NCBI RefSeq assembly: GCF_016917755.1
Contig: NZ_CP070326.1
Span: 5,952,001-6,016,000 of the forward strand
Reading direction: 5' to 3'
Length of the DNA stretch: 64,000 bases
Origin: Streptomyces noursei
GTDB lineage: Bacteria; Actinomycetota; Actinomycetes; Streptomycetales; Streptomycetaceae
A model generated the notes under the pieces. It worked only from the letters and a program-made list of their open reading frames with translations, did not search any database and was not told where the DNA came from. The stretch's first letter is position 1. Each line of letters starts with the position of its first letter. Both the position numbers and the translations under genes were made by a program. Of the stretch, positions 26,770 to 35,769 are shown one piece after another.

Positions 26770-27831
26770 TCACGTCCCGGTGGCCGCCGCCGGCTCCGCC
26801 CCCGCCCCCGGCGCCACCCGCTCGGTGGCCGTCCAGGACGCGCAGAAGACCAGCAGCTTCGCGGTGAAGTTGATCCACAGCAGCAGCGCGACCGGGGTGC
26901 CGAACGCGCCGTACATGCTGCGTGCGGCGACGCCCCGCAGATAGCCGCTGAGCAGCAGCTTCAGCACCTCGAAGCCGATCGCGCCGATCAGCGAGGCGAC
27001 GACCAGGGCGCGCCGCGGCGGATGGGCGCCGGCGAGCTTGGTCAGGATGTAGGCCAGCATCAGGAAGTCGGCGAGTACCGCGGTGCAGAACCCGGCGACG
27101 GTGAGCAGGATGCTGACCGCGCCGCCCTGGGGCAGGCCGATCGCCTCCACCGCCCGGTCGACCGCGGCGGAGGCGAACGCCGAGGAGCCCAGGGAGACCA
27201 GTGCCACCCCGCCGAGGCCGAGCAGCAGCACGCCGTCGCGGACCTTGCCGAACAGGAAGTTGACGTCCTCGGCGGGCGCCTCCCACACGGCCCGCAGGCA
27301 GTCGCGCAGGGACTGCACCCAGCCGATGCCGGTGAACAGCAGCACGGCACCGGCGATCAGGCCGACCGTGCCGGCGTTCTGCACCAGTGCGGCGAGGTCG
27401 AGCTGAGCGGCGATGCCGGGGATCTGCTCGGAGAGCTTGTCCTCCAGCTTGTGCAGCTGGTCCTTGCCGATCGTGGCGGCGACGATCGCGGCCCCGACGG
27501 TCAGCAGGGGGAACAGCGCGATGAAGCTGGTGAAGGTGATGGCCGCGGCCAGCCGGGTCCAGTGGACCCGCTGTATCCGTTCGTAGGCGCGCCACAGGTG
27601 GGTGGTGAGCACCCGGCGGACGACCGGGACGAGCAGCGGGCCGACGATCGGCAGCCGGGAGACCCGGTCCAGCATCCCGCCCTCGGCGCCGGGGCGCTTC
27701 CCCGTGGGGTCCTTCTCGGTGGGGTCCTTCTCCGCGGCGTCGTTGTCCGTGGAGTGCTTGTCCGTGGGGTCGTCGTCCGCGGGCGTGCCCTCGTCTTCGC
27801 CGTTCCCCCGCATGCCCCGTCCGCCCGTCAT
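26770..27831 (-). CDS. YihY/BrkB-family inner membrane protein
   Basis: 353 residues. The cytosolic N-terminus (~1-55) carries repeated short acidic units (DPTDKHSTDNDAAEKDPTEKD) produced by degenerate 15-bp DNA repeats. The YihY/BrkB domain ~60-345 has six predicted membrane helices, with HWTRLAAAITFTSFIALFPL as the opening helix and LLLWINFTAKLLVFCASWTA near the end. Family members are envelope proteins of unclear role (once misnamed RNase BN). Start could be ATG 27831 or 27816. Confidence 0.88.
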   Translation of the reverse strand: MTGGRGMRGNGEDEGTPADDDPTDKHSTDNDAAEKDPTEKDPTGKRPGAEGGMLDRVSRLPIVGPLLVPVVRRVLTTHLWRAYERIQRVHWTRLAAAITFTSFIALFPLLTVGAAIVAATIGKDQLHKLEDKLSEQIPGIAAQLDLAALVQNAGTVGLIAGAVLLFTGIGWVQSLRDCLRAVWEAPAEDVNFLFGKVRDGVLLLGLGGVALVSLGSSAFASAAVDRAVEAIGLPQGGAVSILLTVAGFCTAVLADFLMLAYILTKLAGAHPPRRALVVASLIGAIGFEVLKLLLSGYLRGVAARSMYGAFGTPVALLLWINFTAKLLVFCASWTATERVAPGAGAEPAAATGT

Positions 27832-27949
27832 CCCCGTACCGCCCTCCCGCGCCGACCGCTCCGGAACACTAGCCTCCGGCTACCCCGGAGTGCGGCTGCC
27901 ACCCGGTGCGCCGGGCAGGTGTGCGCGGCGGGCCCGACGCGGCGACGCC

Positions 27950-28552
27950 TCAGGAGGACGACGCGGCGGGCGGCCGGGACAGCTCGGCGGACTCCGCGGC
28001 CTGCCGGGGCAGTGTCACCGACCCGCTGCCGGACCCGAACGGGTACTCCCGCTCCAGTCGCCAGACCTCGTCGCCGCCCTTTTCGTAGAGCGCGAAGCCG
28101 CCGATCGTCCAGGCGGCCGAGTAGTCCGCGAGCTCCGTCTGGGCGCGGTCCATCGCGGCCTCGTCGATGGCGTGCGCGACCGTCACATGCGGGTGGTACG
28201 GGAACTGGAGCTCACGGGCGCACGGCCCGGACGCGGCGCGGACCCGCTCCTGGAGGACGGCGCAGCCGTGGGCGCCCTCGACGACCTTGACGAAGACCAC
28301 CGGCGAGAGCGGGCGGAAGGTGCCGGTGCCCTCCAGCCGCAGCGGGAAGGGGCGGCAGACGGCGGCGACCGTGGCGAGGTGCCGCTCGATGCCGGGCAGT
28401 GCGTCGGCGTCCACCTCGGTCGGTGGGAGGAGGGTGATGTGCGTGGGGATGCCGCGGGCGGCCGGGTCGCCGAAGCCCTCGCGCTTCCGTTGGAGGAAGC
28501 TGCCGTGCGGCTCCGGGACCGCGAGCGAAACGCCGAGCGTTACGGTCCCCAC
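27950..28552 (-). CDS. 2H phosphoesterase (2'-5' RNA ligase-like)
   Basis: 200 residues with the two HxT/S motifs of the LigT/2H superfamily: GIPTHITLLPP near residue 35 and YHPHVTVAHAID near residue 120. These place it with 2'-5' RNA ligase/cyclic phosphodiesterases acting on 2',3'-cyclic nucleotides or RNA ends; the true substrate is unknown. The C-terminal ~25 residues are low complexity. Located 104 bp downstream of trpS on the same strand, so perhaps co-transcribed. Confidence 0.85.
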   Translation of the reverse strand: MGTVTLGVSLAVPEPHGSFLQRKREGFGDPAARGIPTHITLLPPTEVDADALPGIERHLATVAAVCRPFPLRLEGTGTFRPLSPVVFVKVVEGAHGCAVLQERVRAASGPCARELQFPYHPHVTVAHAIDEAAMDRAQTELADYSAAWTIGGFALYEKGGDEVWRLEREYPFGSGSGSVTLPRQAAESAELSRPPAASSS

Positions 28553-28656
28553 TGCGTTCTCCCTCCTGACGTGTGCATGCGCGCCGCGTGGGCGCGCACC
28601 CTTCCCAGTGTGCCGGGGACGGACCCGAAGGCGCGTCCCGGGCCGTCCCCGGACGG

Positions 28657-29667
28657 TCAGCCCTTGGCCGGCAGGAACCCGATCCGGTCGTAGGTGGCGG
28701 CCAGCGTCTCGGCCGCCACCGCGCGGGCCTTCTCGGCGCCCTTGGCCAGGATCGTGTCCAGCGTCTCCGGGTCGTCGAGGTATTCCTGCGTACGGGTCCG
28801 GAACGGTGTGACGAAGTCGACCATCGTCTCGGCCAGGTCCGTCTTCAGCGCGCCGTACATCTTGCCCTCGTAGGAGCGCTCCAGCGAGGGGATGTCCTCG
28901 CCGGTGAGGGTGGACAGGATGGTGAGGAGGTTGCTGACGCCGGGCTTGGCCTCCCGGTCGAAGCGGATCACCGTGTCGGTGTCCGTCACGGCGCTCTTGA
29001 TCTTCTTCGCGGTGACCTTGGGGTCGTCGAGGAGGTCGATGATGCCCTTCGGCGAGGACGCCGACTTGCTCATCTTGATCGACGGGTCCTGAAGATCGAA
29101 GATCTTCGCCGTCTCCTTGACGATGTACGGGTTCGGGACCGTGAAGGTGTCGCCGAAGCGGGTGTTGAAGCGGTCCGCGAGGTCGCGGGTGAGCTCCAGG
29201 TGCTGGCGCTGGTCCTCGCCGACCGGGACCTGGTCGGCCTGGTACAGCAGGATGTCGGCGACCATCAGGACGGGGTAGGTGAACAGGCCGACCGTCGTCC
29301 GGTCCGTGCCCTGCTTCGCCGACTTGTCCTTGAACTGCGTCATCCGGGACGCCTCACCGAAGCCGGTGACGCAGTTCATCACCCAGGCGAGCTGGGCGTG
29401 CTCGGGGACGTGGCTCTGCACGAAGAGCGTGCAGCGCTCCGGGTCGAGACCGGCGGCCAGCAGCTGGGCCGCGGCGATCCGGGTGTTGCGGCGGAGCTCG
29501 GCGGGGTCCTGCGGAACGGTGATCGCGTGCAGGTCGACCACCATGTAGAAGGCGTCGTGGGACTCCTGGAGCGCCACCCACTGGCGCACCGCGCCGAGGT
29601 AGTTGCCGAGGTGGAAGGAGCCGGCGGTGGGCTGGATTCCGGAAAGCACACGAGGCGGACGCGGCAT
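28657..29667 (-). CDS. trpS: Tryptophanyl-tRNA synthetase
   Basis: Charges tRNA-Trp. 336 residues, class I: HIGH-type motif SFHLGNYLGA near residue 17 and KMSKS as IKMSKSASSPKG near residue 195, with GEDQRQHLELTRDLA between. The ATG at 29667 (MPRPPRVLSGIQPTAG) has AAGGGG about 12 nt upstream and gives the usual bacterial length; 29724 would add a low-complexity His/Pro stretch. No leader peptide or T-box was seen. Confidence 0.95.
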   Translation of the reverse strand: MPRPPRVLSGIQPTAGSFHLGNYLGAVRQWVALQESHDAFYMVVDLHAITVPQDPAELRRNTRIAAAQLLAAGLDPERCTLFVQSHVPEHAQLAWVMNCVTGFGEASRMTQFKDKSAKQGTDRTTVGLFTYPVLMVADILLYQADQVPVGEDQRQHLELTRDLADRFNTRFGDTFTVPNPYIVKETAKIFDLQDPSIKMSKSASSPKGIIDLLDDPKVTAKKIKSAVTDTDTVIRFDREAKPGVSNLLTILSTLTGEDIPSLERSYEGKMYGALKTDLAETMVDFVTPFRTRTQEYLDDPETLDTILAKGAEKARAVAAETLAATYDRIGFLPAKG

Positions 29668-29853
29668 GGCGGAGCCATTCCCCTTGGGGTGGTGGTGGGT
29701 GGCGGACGGGCGATCGAGAGCCATGGCAAGCATTGTCTCAGGTCCGCCGGGGGCCCGGGCGTGGAGGCCCGCAGGGGGTGGCCGAACACATCCCGTAGGG
29801 GATGCAGGCGCCCCCTGCGGGGCCACAACGTGGGGGTGGCGAGGGGTATTCCC

Positions 29854-29917
29854 GGTGCCCCCGGTGCCCCCGGTGCCCCCGGTGCCCCCGATGCCCCCGG
29901 TGCTCCCGGGTGCTCCG
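29854..29917. repeat. Tandem 9-bp repeat after glyA
   Basis: Four exact GGTGCCCCC units (29854-29889), one GATGCCCCC and two decayed copies, ending 4 nt from the glyA stop. Simple-sequence array in the 255-bp gap between glyA and trpS; the rest of that gap shows no gene. Too short and spacer-less to be a CRISPR. Copy number is likely variable between strains. Confidence 0.85.
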
Positions 29918-29921
29918 GGGG

Positions 29922-31199
29922 TCAGGCGCCCAGGGGCAGGCCCGGCGCCGGGTGGGCGGCCATGAGGTCCGCCACCTCCTTGCGGATCGTCGCCAGCGCC
30001 TCCTCGTCGGCGCTGCCCGCGGCCCGCACGCCGCGGTCGATCCACTCCGCGACCTTGGGCATGTCCGCCGTCCCCAGCCCGCGCGAGGTCAGCGACGGGG
30101 TGCCGATCCGGATCCCGGACGGGTCGAACGGCTTGCGCGGGTCGAACGGCACGGTGTTGTAGTTCACCACGATCCCGGCCCGGTCCAGAGCCTTGGCGGC
30201 GACCTTGCCGGGCACCTCCTTCGACGTCAGGTCGATCAGCACCAGGTGGTTGTCGGTGCCGCCGGAGACCAGGTCGAAGCCGCGCGCCAGCAGCGCCTCG
30301 GCGAGCGCCTTGGCGTTGGCGACGACGGCGTGCGCGTACTCCCGGAAGGACGGCGCGGACGCCTCGCGCAGCGCCACCGCGATGGCGGCCGTGGTGTGGT
30401 TGTGCGGCCCGCCCTGCAGGCCGGGGAAGACCGCCTTGTCGATCGCCTTGGCGTGGGTGGCGCGGGACATCAGCATCGCGCCGCGCGGGCCGCGCAGCGT
30501 CTTGTGGGTGGTGGTCGCCACGACGTCGGCGTGCGGCACGGGGGAGGGGTGCGCGCCACCCGCCACCAGACCGGCGATGTGCGCGATGTCCGCGACGAGC
30601 ACCGCGTCGACCTCCCGCGCGATCGCGCCGAAGGCGGCGAAGTCGATGGTCCGCGGGACGGCCGTGCCGCCACAGAAGATGATCTTCGGGCGCTCCTTCA
30701 GGGCCAGGTCGCGCACCTGGTCGAAGTCGATCCGCCCGGTGTCGGCCCGTACGCCGTACTGCACCCCGTTGAACCACGTCCCGGTCGCCGAGACGCCCCA
30801 GCCGTGCGTGAGGTGCCCGCCCATCGGCAGCGACATGCCCAGCACCGTGTCGCCGGGGGAGGCGAAGGCGAGGTACACGGCGAGGTTCGCGGGCGAGCCG
30901 GAGTACGGCTGGACGTTGGCGTGCTCGACGCCGAAGAGGGCCTTGGCGCGCTCGACGGCCAGCGTCTCCACGAGGTCGATGTTCTGCTGGCCCTCGTAGT
31001 AGCGGCGGCCCGGGTAGCCCTCGCTGTACTTGTTCTGCAGGACCGTTCCGGTGGCCTCCAGCACGGCCGCGGAGACGTAGTTCTCACTGGGGATCAGCCG
31101 CAGGGTGTCGGCCTGGAGCTGCTCCTCGGCGTCGACCAGCGCGGCGAGTTCGGGGTCGGCGGCGTGCAGGGCGGGATGGGTGGCGGGATGGGCCGTCAT
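29922..31199 (-). CDS. glyA: Serine hydroxymethyltransferase
   Basis: PLP enzyme interconverting serine and glycine with transfer of the one-carbon unit to tetrahydrofolate. 425 residues: SENYVSAAVLEATG and NKYSEGYPGRRYYEGQ near the N-terminus, ADIAHIAGLVAGG, the PLP-lysine motif TTTHKTLRGPRG near residue 225 and SGIRIGTPSLTSRG at the C-terminus. The start ATG follows GGAGGAC. It is preceded by a ZTP riboswitch (31236-31335), fitting folate/purine-stress control. Confidence 0.96.
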   Translation of the reverse strand: MTAHPATHPALHAADPELAALVDAEEQLQADTLRLIPSENYVSAAVLEATGTVLQNKYSEGYPGRRYYEGQQNIDLVETLAVERAKALFGVEHANVQPYSGSPANLAVYLAFASPGDTVLGMSLPMGGHLTHGWGVSATGTWFNGVQYGVRADTGRIDFDQVRDLALKERPKIIFCGGTAVPRTIDFAAFGAIAREVDAVLVADIAHIAGLVAGGAHPSPVPHADVVATTTHKTLRGPRGAMLMSRATHAKAIDKAVFPGLQGGPHNHTTAAIAVALREASAPSFREYAHAVVANAKALAEALLARGFDLVSGGTDNHLVLIDLTSKEVPGKVAAKALDRAGIVVNYNTVPFDPRKPFDPSGIRIGTPSLTSRGLGTADMPKVAEWIDRGVRAAGSADEEALATIRKEVADLMAAHPAPGLPLGA

Positions 31200-31235
31200 G
31201 GCGTCCTCCGGGGCGATCGATCGGTGGTCGGTCGT

Positions 31236-31335
31236 GGTCCCGGGGTACCCAGGCGGGCGGCACCTCGTAGGCGTGTGGCCGCGCACCGCTCCCTCGGGGT
31301 CCGTTCCCCGTACGCCAGTCGCGGCTGCGCACCGG
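31236..31335 (-). ncRNA. ZTP (pfl) riboswitch in the glyA leader
   Basis: The minus-strand leader reads GCGACUGGCG, a GGGG-AACGGA-CCCC hairpin, GGGAGCG, a variable hairpin, then GCCGCCCGCCUGGGUAC. These are the conserved blocks of the pfl/ZTP aptamer in the right order, with GGCG/CGCC able to form the pseudoknot. ZTP riboswitches are established upstream of glyA, purH and folD and turn on one-carbon genes when 10-formyl-THF is short. A -10-like TAGACT lies at 31342-31337. The expression platform between aptamer and GGAGG is not clear to me; control of translation is most likely. Confidence 0.88.
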
Positions 31336-31569
31336 AAGTCTAGGGCCTGTCCGCGAAGTCCCGCCTGTCGTCCGGCGCGCCCCGCCGCACCGGGCGGAGG
31401 GCCGGCCGGGGGACCGGCGCATGGCCTGCGGACGCCCGCCCCCGGGCCCGACAATGGAAGGGACGGGGAGGCCGCAGGAGCAACGAGAGGCCGGAGCGCA
31501 CGACGGCGGGGGCCGGCCCTCGCCGATACGGTCGGGCCCGCCGGTCCGGCCCACCGGACGGAGTCAGCC

Positions 31570-32775
31570 GTGACATCCACGGAAGCGTTCATCGCCGCCG
31601 CCGAAGCCCACAGCGCGCACAACTACCAGCCGCTCCCCGTCGTCGTGGCCACCGCCGAGGGCGCCTGGATGACCGACGTCACCGGCCGCCGCTACCTGGA
31701 CCTGCTCGCCGGGTACTCCGCGCTCAACTTCGGCCACCGCAACCGCCGCCTGCTGGACGCCGCGCGCGCCCAGCTGGAGCGGGTCACGCTCACCTCCCGC
31801 GCCTTCCACCACGACCGTTTCGCCGACTTCTGCACCCAGCTCGCCGACCTGTGCGGGATGGAACTCGTCCTGCCGATGAACACCGGCACGGAGGCGGTGG
31901 AGACCGCCGTCAAGACGGCCCGCAAGTGGGGCTACAAGGTCAAGGGCGTCCCCGACGGCCGGGCCCGGATCGTCGTCGCGGAGAACAACTTCCACGGCCG
32001 GTCCACCACCGTCGTCTCCTTCTCCACCGACCCCCAGGCCCGCGCCGACTTCGGCCCGTACACCCCCGGCTTCACCGTCGTCCCCTACGGCGACCTGGCC
32101 GCCCTGGACGCGGCCGTCGACGCGGACACCGTCGCCGTGCTGCTGGAGCCGATCCAGGGCGAGGCCGGCGTCGTGGTGCCGCCGCGCGGCTACCTGGCCG
32201 GCGTGCGCGAGCTGACCCGGGCCCGGAACGTGCTCTTCGTCGCCGACGAGATCCAGTCCGGGCTCGGCCGCACCGGGACCACCTTCGCCTGCGAACACGA
32301 GGGCGTGGTGCCCGACGTGTACGTACTGGGCAAGGCGCTGGGCGGCGGGGTGGTGCCGGTGTCCGCGGTGGTCTCGTCCCGCGAGGTGCTGGGGGTCTTC
32401 CGGCCCGGCGAGCACGGCTCGACGTTCGGCGGCAACCCGCTGGCCTGCGCGGTCGGCCTGGAGGTGATCGCGCTGCTGCGCACCGGCGAGTACCAGCGGC
32501 GGGCCGCCGAACTCGGCGACCACCTGCACCGCGCGCTGGCGCCGCTGGTGGGCGGCGGCGCGGTGGACGCGGTCCGTGGCCGCGGCCTGTGGGCCGGCGT
32601 CGACGTCAACCCCTCCCGCGGGGACGGCCGGGCCGTGGCCGAACGGCTGCTGGCCCGCGGCGTCCTGGTCAAGGAGACCCACGACGCGACGATCCGGATC
32701 GCCCCGCCGCTGGTCATCAGCGAGGAGGACCTCGACTGGGGCCTGGCCCGACTCCGCGAGGTGCTGGGCGTCTAG
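31570..32775 (+). CDS. rocD: Ornithine aminotransferase
   Basis: PLP class III aminotransferase, ornithine plus 2-oxoglutarate to glutamate semialdehyde and glutamate, in arginine/ornithine catabolism. 401 residues from a GTG: EAHSAHNYQPLPVVVATAEG at the start, MNTGTEAVETAVKTARKWGY, ENNFHGRSTTVVSFS, the Asp of FVADEIQSGLGRTG and the PLP lysine in YVLGKALGGGVVPVSA. These blocks distinguish it from acetylornithine aminotransferase reasonably well. Divergent from glyA; the 234 bp between the riboswitch and the start hold no gene. Confidence 0.93.
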   Translation: MTSTEAFIAAAEAHSAHNYQPLPVVVATAEGAWMTDVTGRRYLDLLAGYSALNFGHRNRRLLDAARAQLERVTLTSRAFHHDRFADFCTQLADLCGMELVLPMNTGTEAVETAVKTARKWGYKVKGVPDGRARIVVAENNFHGRSTTVVSFSTDPQARADFGPYTPGFTVVPYGDLAALDAAVDADTVAVLLEPIQGEAGVVVPPRGYLAGVRELTRARNVLFVADEIQSGLGRTGTTFACEHEGVVPDVYVLGKALGGGVVPVSAVVSSREVLGVFRPGEHGSTFGGNPLACAVGLEVIALLRTGEYQRRAAELGDHLHRALAPLVGGGAVDAVRGRGLWAGVDVNPSRGDGRAVAERLLARGVLVKETHDATIRIAPPLVISEEDLDWGLARLREVLGV

Positions 32776-32871
32776 GACGTGCCACATGCGGCGTGCGGGT
32801 GGAGCGTGCGCGCCGGGCCCGGCCGGGTTGCCCCCTGCCCCCGTGGCCCGGTGGCGCCGTACAGTCGGGCC

Positions 32872-33762
32872 ATGTTGCTCGGGATGATCTGTGCACTGGC
32901 GTCCGCCGTGTGCTTCGGTACCGCTTCCGTGTTCCAGGCCGTGGCGGCCCGGGACACCCCGACCGGCACCGGGTCCGGCGTTGACGCCCGGCTGCTGCTG
33001 CGGGTGCTGACGCAGTGGCGGTATCTGCTCGGACTGGCGCTGGACGGGCTGGGGTTCCTGCTGGAGCTGGTGGCGCTGCGGACGCTGCCGATCTACACGG
33101 TCGGCGCGGCGCTGGCGGCGACCCTGGCGGTGACCGCGGTGGTCGCCGCGCCGGTCCTGGGCGTCCGCCTCCGGCGTGCGGAGTGGGGCGCGGTCGCGGT
33201 GGTCTGCGGCGGCCTGGCCCTGCTGGCGCTGTCGTCCGGCGCCGAGGGGCACCGCGCCGGCACCCCCGCGCTGCGGATCGGGGCGCTGGTCTGCGCGCTC
33301 GCCCTGCTGGCCGGCGGCGCCCTGGCCGGCCGTCTCCCGGACCGGGCCCGCGCCGCCGCGCTCGGCCTCGGCGCGGGCTTCGGCTTCGGTGTCGTCGAGG
33401 TGGCGGTGCGGCTCATCGACGGCTTCGGGCCGGCCGACCTGCTCACCAATCCCGCCAGCTACGCGCTGCTGATCGGCGGGGCCGCCGCCTTCCTGCTGCT
33501 GACCGCCGCCCTGCAGCGCGGCGCGGTCACCACCGCCACCGCCGGCATGGTGATCGGCGAGACGCTCGGCCCGGCCGTGGTCGGCGTCGCCTGGCTCGGC
33601 GACCGCACCCGCGAGGGACTGGCCCCGCTGGCCGTCGCCGGTTTCGCGCTGGCCGTCGCGGGGGCGCTGGCCCTGGCCCGGTTCGGCGAGGCACCGGCCG
33701 CGCACCCCGGCGAGCCGGCGGCCGAACCCGGTCCCGCCCCGTTGGCCGCGGAACGCCCCTGA
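32872..33762 (+). CDS. DMT/EamA-type multi-helix membrane transporter
   Basis: 296 residues, almost wholly hydrophobic with about nine or ten helices. Starts MLLGMICALASAVCFGTASV, a DMT-type first helix, and has LRTLPIYTVGAALAATLAVT and ATAGMVIGETLGPAVVGVAW, typical of the EamA-like repeat ends. Likely a small-molecule exporter or permease; substrate unknown. Short Ala/Pro/Glu tail. It ends only 10 bp before the convergent MocR regulator. Probably independent of rocD (96-bp gap). Confidence 0.82.
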   Translation: MLLGMICALASAVCFGTASVFQAVAARDTPTGTGSGVDARLLLRVLTQWRYLLGLALDGLGFLLELVALRTLPIYTVGAALAATLAVTAVVAAPVLGVRLRRAEWGAVAVVCGGLALLALSSGAEGHRAGTPALRIGALVCALALLAGGALAGRLPDRARAAALGLGAGFGFGVVEVAVRLIDGFGPADLLTNPASYALLIGGAAAFLLLTAALQRGAVTTATAGMVIGETLGPAVVGVAWLGDRTREGLAPLAVAGFALAVAGALALARFGEAPAAHPGEPAAEPGPAPLAAERP

Positions 33763-33772
33763 GCGGGCCCGG

Positions 33773-35218
33773 TCAGTCGCCCGGCGGCAGCGCCCGCAGC
33801 AGGGCGTCCAGGATGGTCGCGAAGGAGTGCTCCGGCGGGCGGCCGTAGGGGATGACCAGCGCGTCCCGGGCCACCGCGGGGCCCGCCGGGTCGGTGAACT
33901 GCGCCAGTCCCTGCACCGCCAGCCCCTGCCACAGCGCGGCCCGGGTGATGGACTGCTCGGTCCCGGCCGGGAGTTCCAGCACCGCGTGCAGCCCGGCGGC
34001 GATCCCCGAGACGTGCACGTGCGGGGCGTGCTCGGCCAGCGCGGCCACCAGCTGGTCGCGCCGCCGCCGGTAGCGCAGCCGCATCCCGCGGACATGCCGG
34101 TCGTACGCCCCCGAGGACATGAACTCGGCCAGGGTGAGCTGGTCCAGCGACCCGGACTGCCACTCGCCGGTCGCCTTGATCTCCAGCACCCGGTCGATCA
34201 GCCGGTCCGGAACCACCATCCAGGCCAGCCGCAGCGCCGGGGCCAGACTCTTGCTCGCGGTGCCCAGATAGACGACGTGGTCGGGGTCGAGCCCCTGGAG
34301 GGCGCCGATCGGCTGCCGGTCGTAGCGGAACTCGCCGTCGTAGTCGTCCTCCAGGACGTAACCGCCTCTGGAACGGGCCCAGTTGACCGCGGCGGCCCGC
34401 CGGTCCGGGTGCAGCGGAACGCCGGTGGGGAACTGGTGCGCGGGGGTGAGCAGGGCCGCCCGCAGGTGGTCCAGGTCGGCCAGCCGGCCGGTGTCCGCGC
34501 CGTGGGCGTCGACCGGGAGCGGGACGGTGCCGAGCCCGGCGCGGGTGATGACGTCGCGGTGGAAGGGCAGTCCGTAGGACTCGGTGGCGACCCGGCCGGG
34601 CGTGCCGCCGCGCGGCTTCAGCGCCCGGCACAGCAGCCCCAACCCCTGCATGAACCCCGCGCAGATCACGATCCGGTCCGGATCGGTGCGGACGCCGCGG
34701 ACCCGGGCGAGGTAGTCGGCGAGCACCGCGCGCAGCTCGGGGCGGCCGGCCGCGGTGCCGTATCCGAACGCCTCGTTGGGCGCGGCGGTCAGCGCCCGGC
34801 GGGCCGCCGCCAGCCAGGCGGTCCGGGGGAAGGCCGAGACGTCCGGGGTGCCGGGGGTGAGGTCGAAGCGCGGCCCGGCGGCGGTCGGGGACGGCGGGCC
34901 CGGGGTGCGCCGGGGCGCCCCGCCGCCGGCCCGCGGCAGCACGCGCTCGGCGACCTCGGTGCCGGAGCCCTGGCGGGCGCACAGCCAGCCCTCGGCGACC
35001 AGTTCCGCGTAGGCGTCGGCGACGGTGTTGCGGGCGATGCCGAGGTCGGTGGCGAGGGAACGGGAGGACGGCAGCCGGGTGCCGGGGGCCAGCCGCCCGG
35101 ATCGCACTGCCTCGCGCAGCGCGCTCATCAGGGAGGCCCGCACCCCGCCCGGCCCGTCGAGGTCCAGATGCAGGTCCAGCCCGAGATCCCGACCGAAAGT
35201 GGCCCGCGATTTCTCCAT
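33773..35218 (-). CDS. MocR/PdxR-type GntR regulator with aminotransferase-like domain
   Basis: About 481 residues: winged helix ~30-95 (LMSALREAVRSGRLAPGTRL, SLATDLGIARNTVADAYAEL), then a class I aminotransferase-like domain to the end, with the PLP lysine in GTASKSLAPALRLAW and DDYDGEFRYDRQP. MocR proteins bind PLP as effector. ATG at 35218 (MEKSRATFGRD) is preferred; a longer start at 35248 would run into the shared promoter. Divergent from two AhpD-like genes, so it probably controls the 35266-36964 operon. Confidence 0.88.
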   Translation of the reverse strand: MEKSRATFGRDLGLDLHLDLDGPGGVRASLMSALREAVRSGRLAPGTRLPSSRSLATDLGIARNTVADAYAELVAEGWLCARQGSGTEVAERVLPRAGGGAPRRTPGPPSPTAAGPRFDLTPGTPDVSAFPRTAWLAAARRALTAAPNEAFGYGTAAGRPELRAVLADYLARVRGVRTDPDRIVICAGFMQGLGLLCRALKPRGGTPGRVATESYGLPFHRDVITRAGLGTVPLPVDAHGADTGRLADLDHLRAALLTPAHQFPTGVPLHPDRRAAAVNWARSRGGYVLEDDYDGEFRYDRQPIGALQGLDPDHVVYLGTASKSLAPALRLAWMVVPDRLIDRVLEIKATGEWQSGSLDQLTLAEFMSSGAYDRHVRGMRLRYRRRRDQLVAALAEHAPHVHVSGIAAGLHAVLELPAGTEQSITRAALWQGLAVQGLAQFTDPAGPAVARDALVIPYGRPPEHSFATILDALLRALPPGD

Positions 35219-35265
35219 GGAAGTGGACCATACTCCTGTGCCACTCACCCCGTAGCGTCAAGGTC
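35219..35265. promoter_or_regulatory. Divergent promoter, MocR regulator / AhpD-like operon
   Basis: AGTGG (35222-35226) and CCACT lie as an imperfect dyad around ACCATACTCCTGTG, with another AGTGG at 35198-35202 inside the regulator gene. MocR proteins usually bind repeated short sites near their own start. TAGCGT (35253-35258) is a possible -10 for the plus-strand gene with AAGGT as ribosome site. Tentative. Confidence 0.4.
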
Positions 35266-35769
35266 ATGACGAACCCGACGACACCTTCCGCAGCCCAGCA
35301 GGCCCCCGCCGGGGCGGGCCACCACCACGGCCCCCGGATGCGCTGGGCCAAGCTTGCCCCCGAGGTCTACAAGGCCATGATCGCGCTGGACGCGGCGGCC
35401 AAGAAGGGCCTCGACGGGACCCTGATCGAGCTGGTCAACATCCGCGCCTCGCAGCTCAACAGGTGCGCCTTCTGCCTCCACATGCACACCGCCGACGCCC
35501 GCAAGGCCGGCGAGACCGAGGAGCGGATCGCCCTCCTGGCCGCCTGGGAGGAGGCCGCCGGCTTCTACACCGACCGGGAGCGCGCCGCCCTGGCCCTCAC
35601 CGAGGCGATCACCGTGCTGACCGAAGGATTCGTACCGGACGCGGTCTACGAGCAGGCCGCCGCCGTCTTCGAGGAGGCCGAACTGGCCCAGCTGATCGCC
35701 CAGATCACCACCATCAACGCCTGGAACCGCTTCGGCGTGACCACCCGCCTCGTCCCGGGGCAGGTGTGA
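35266..35769 (+). CDS. Carboxymuconolactone decarboxylase/AhpD-like protein
   Basis: 167 residues. The CMD/AhpD core ~45-160 holds the redox CxxC as ASQLNRCAFCLHMHTADAR near residue 65, with a nearby His as in AhpD-type peroxidase partners. Not a true decarboxylase by motif; alkylhydroperoxidase-like activity is the usual inference. The first ~25 residues contain GAGHHHGPRM. It overlaps or abuts a paralogue; both share ASQLNRCAFC and TEGFVPDAVYE, so they arose by tandem duplication. Confidence 0.88.
   Translation: MTNPTTPSAAQQAPAGAGHHHGPRMRWAKLAPEVYKAMIALDAAAKKGLDGTLIELVNIRASQLNRCAFCLHMHTADARKAGETEERIALLAAWEEAAGFYTDRERAALALTEAITVLTEGFVPDAVYEQAAAVFEEAELAQLIAQITTINAWNRFGVTTRLVPGQV

Noticed and set aside
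29854..29917. Possible CRISPR-like array
   Set aside because: 9-bp contiguous units without spacers, no cas genes.
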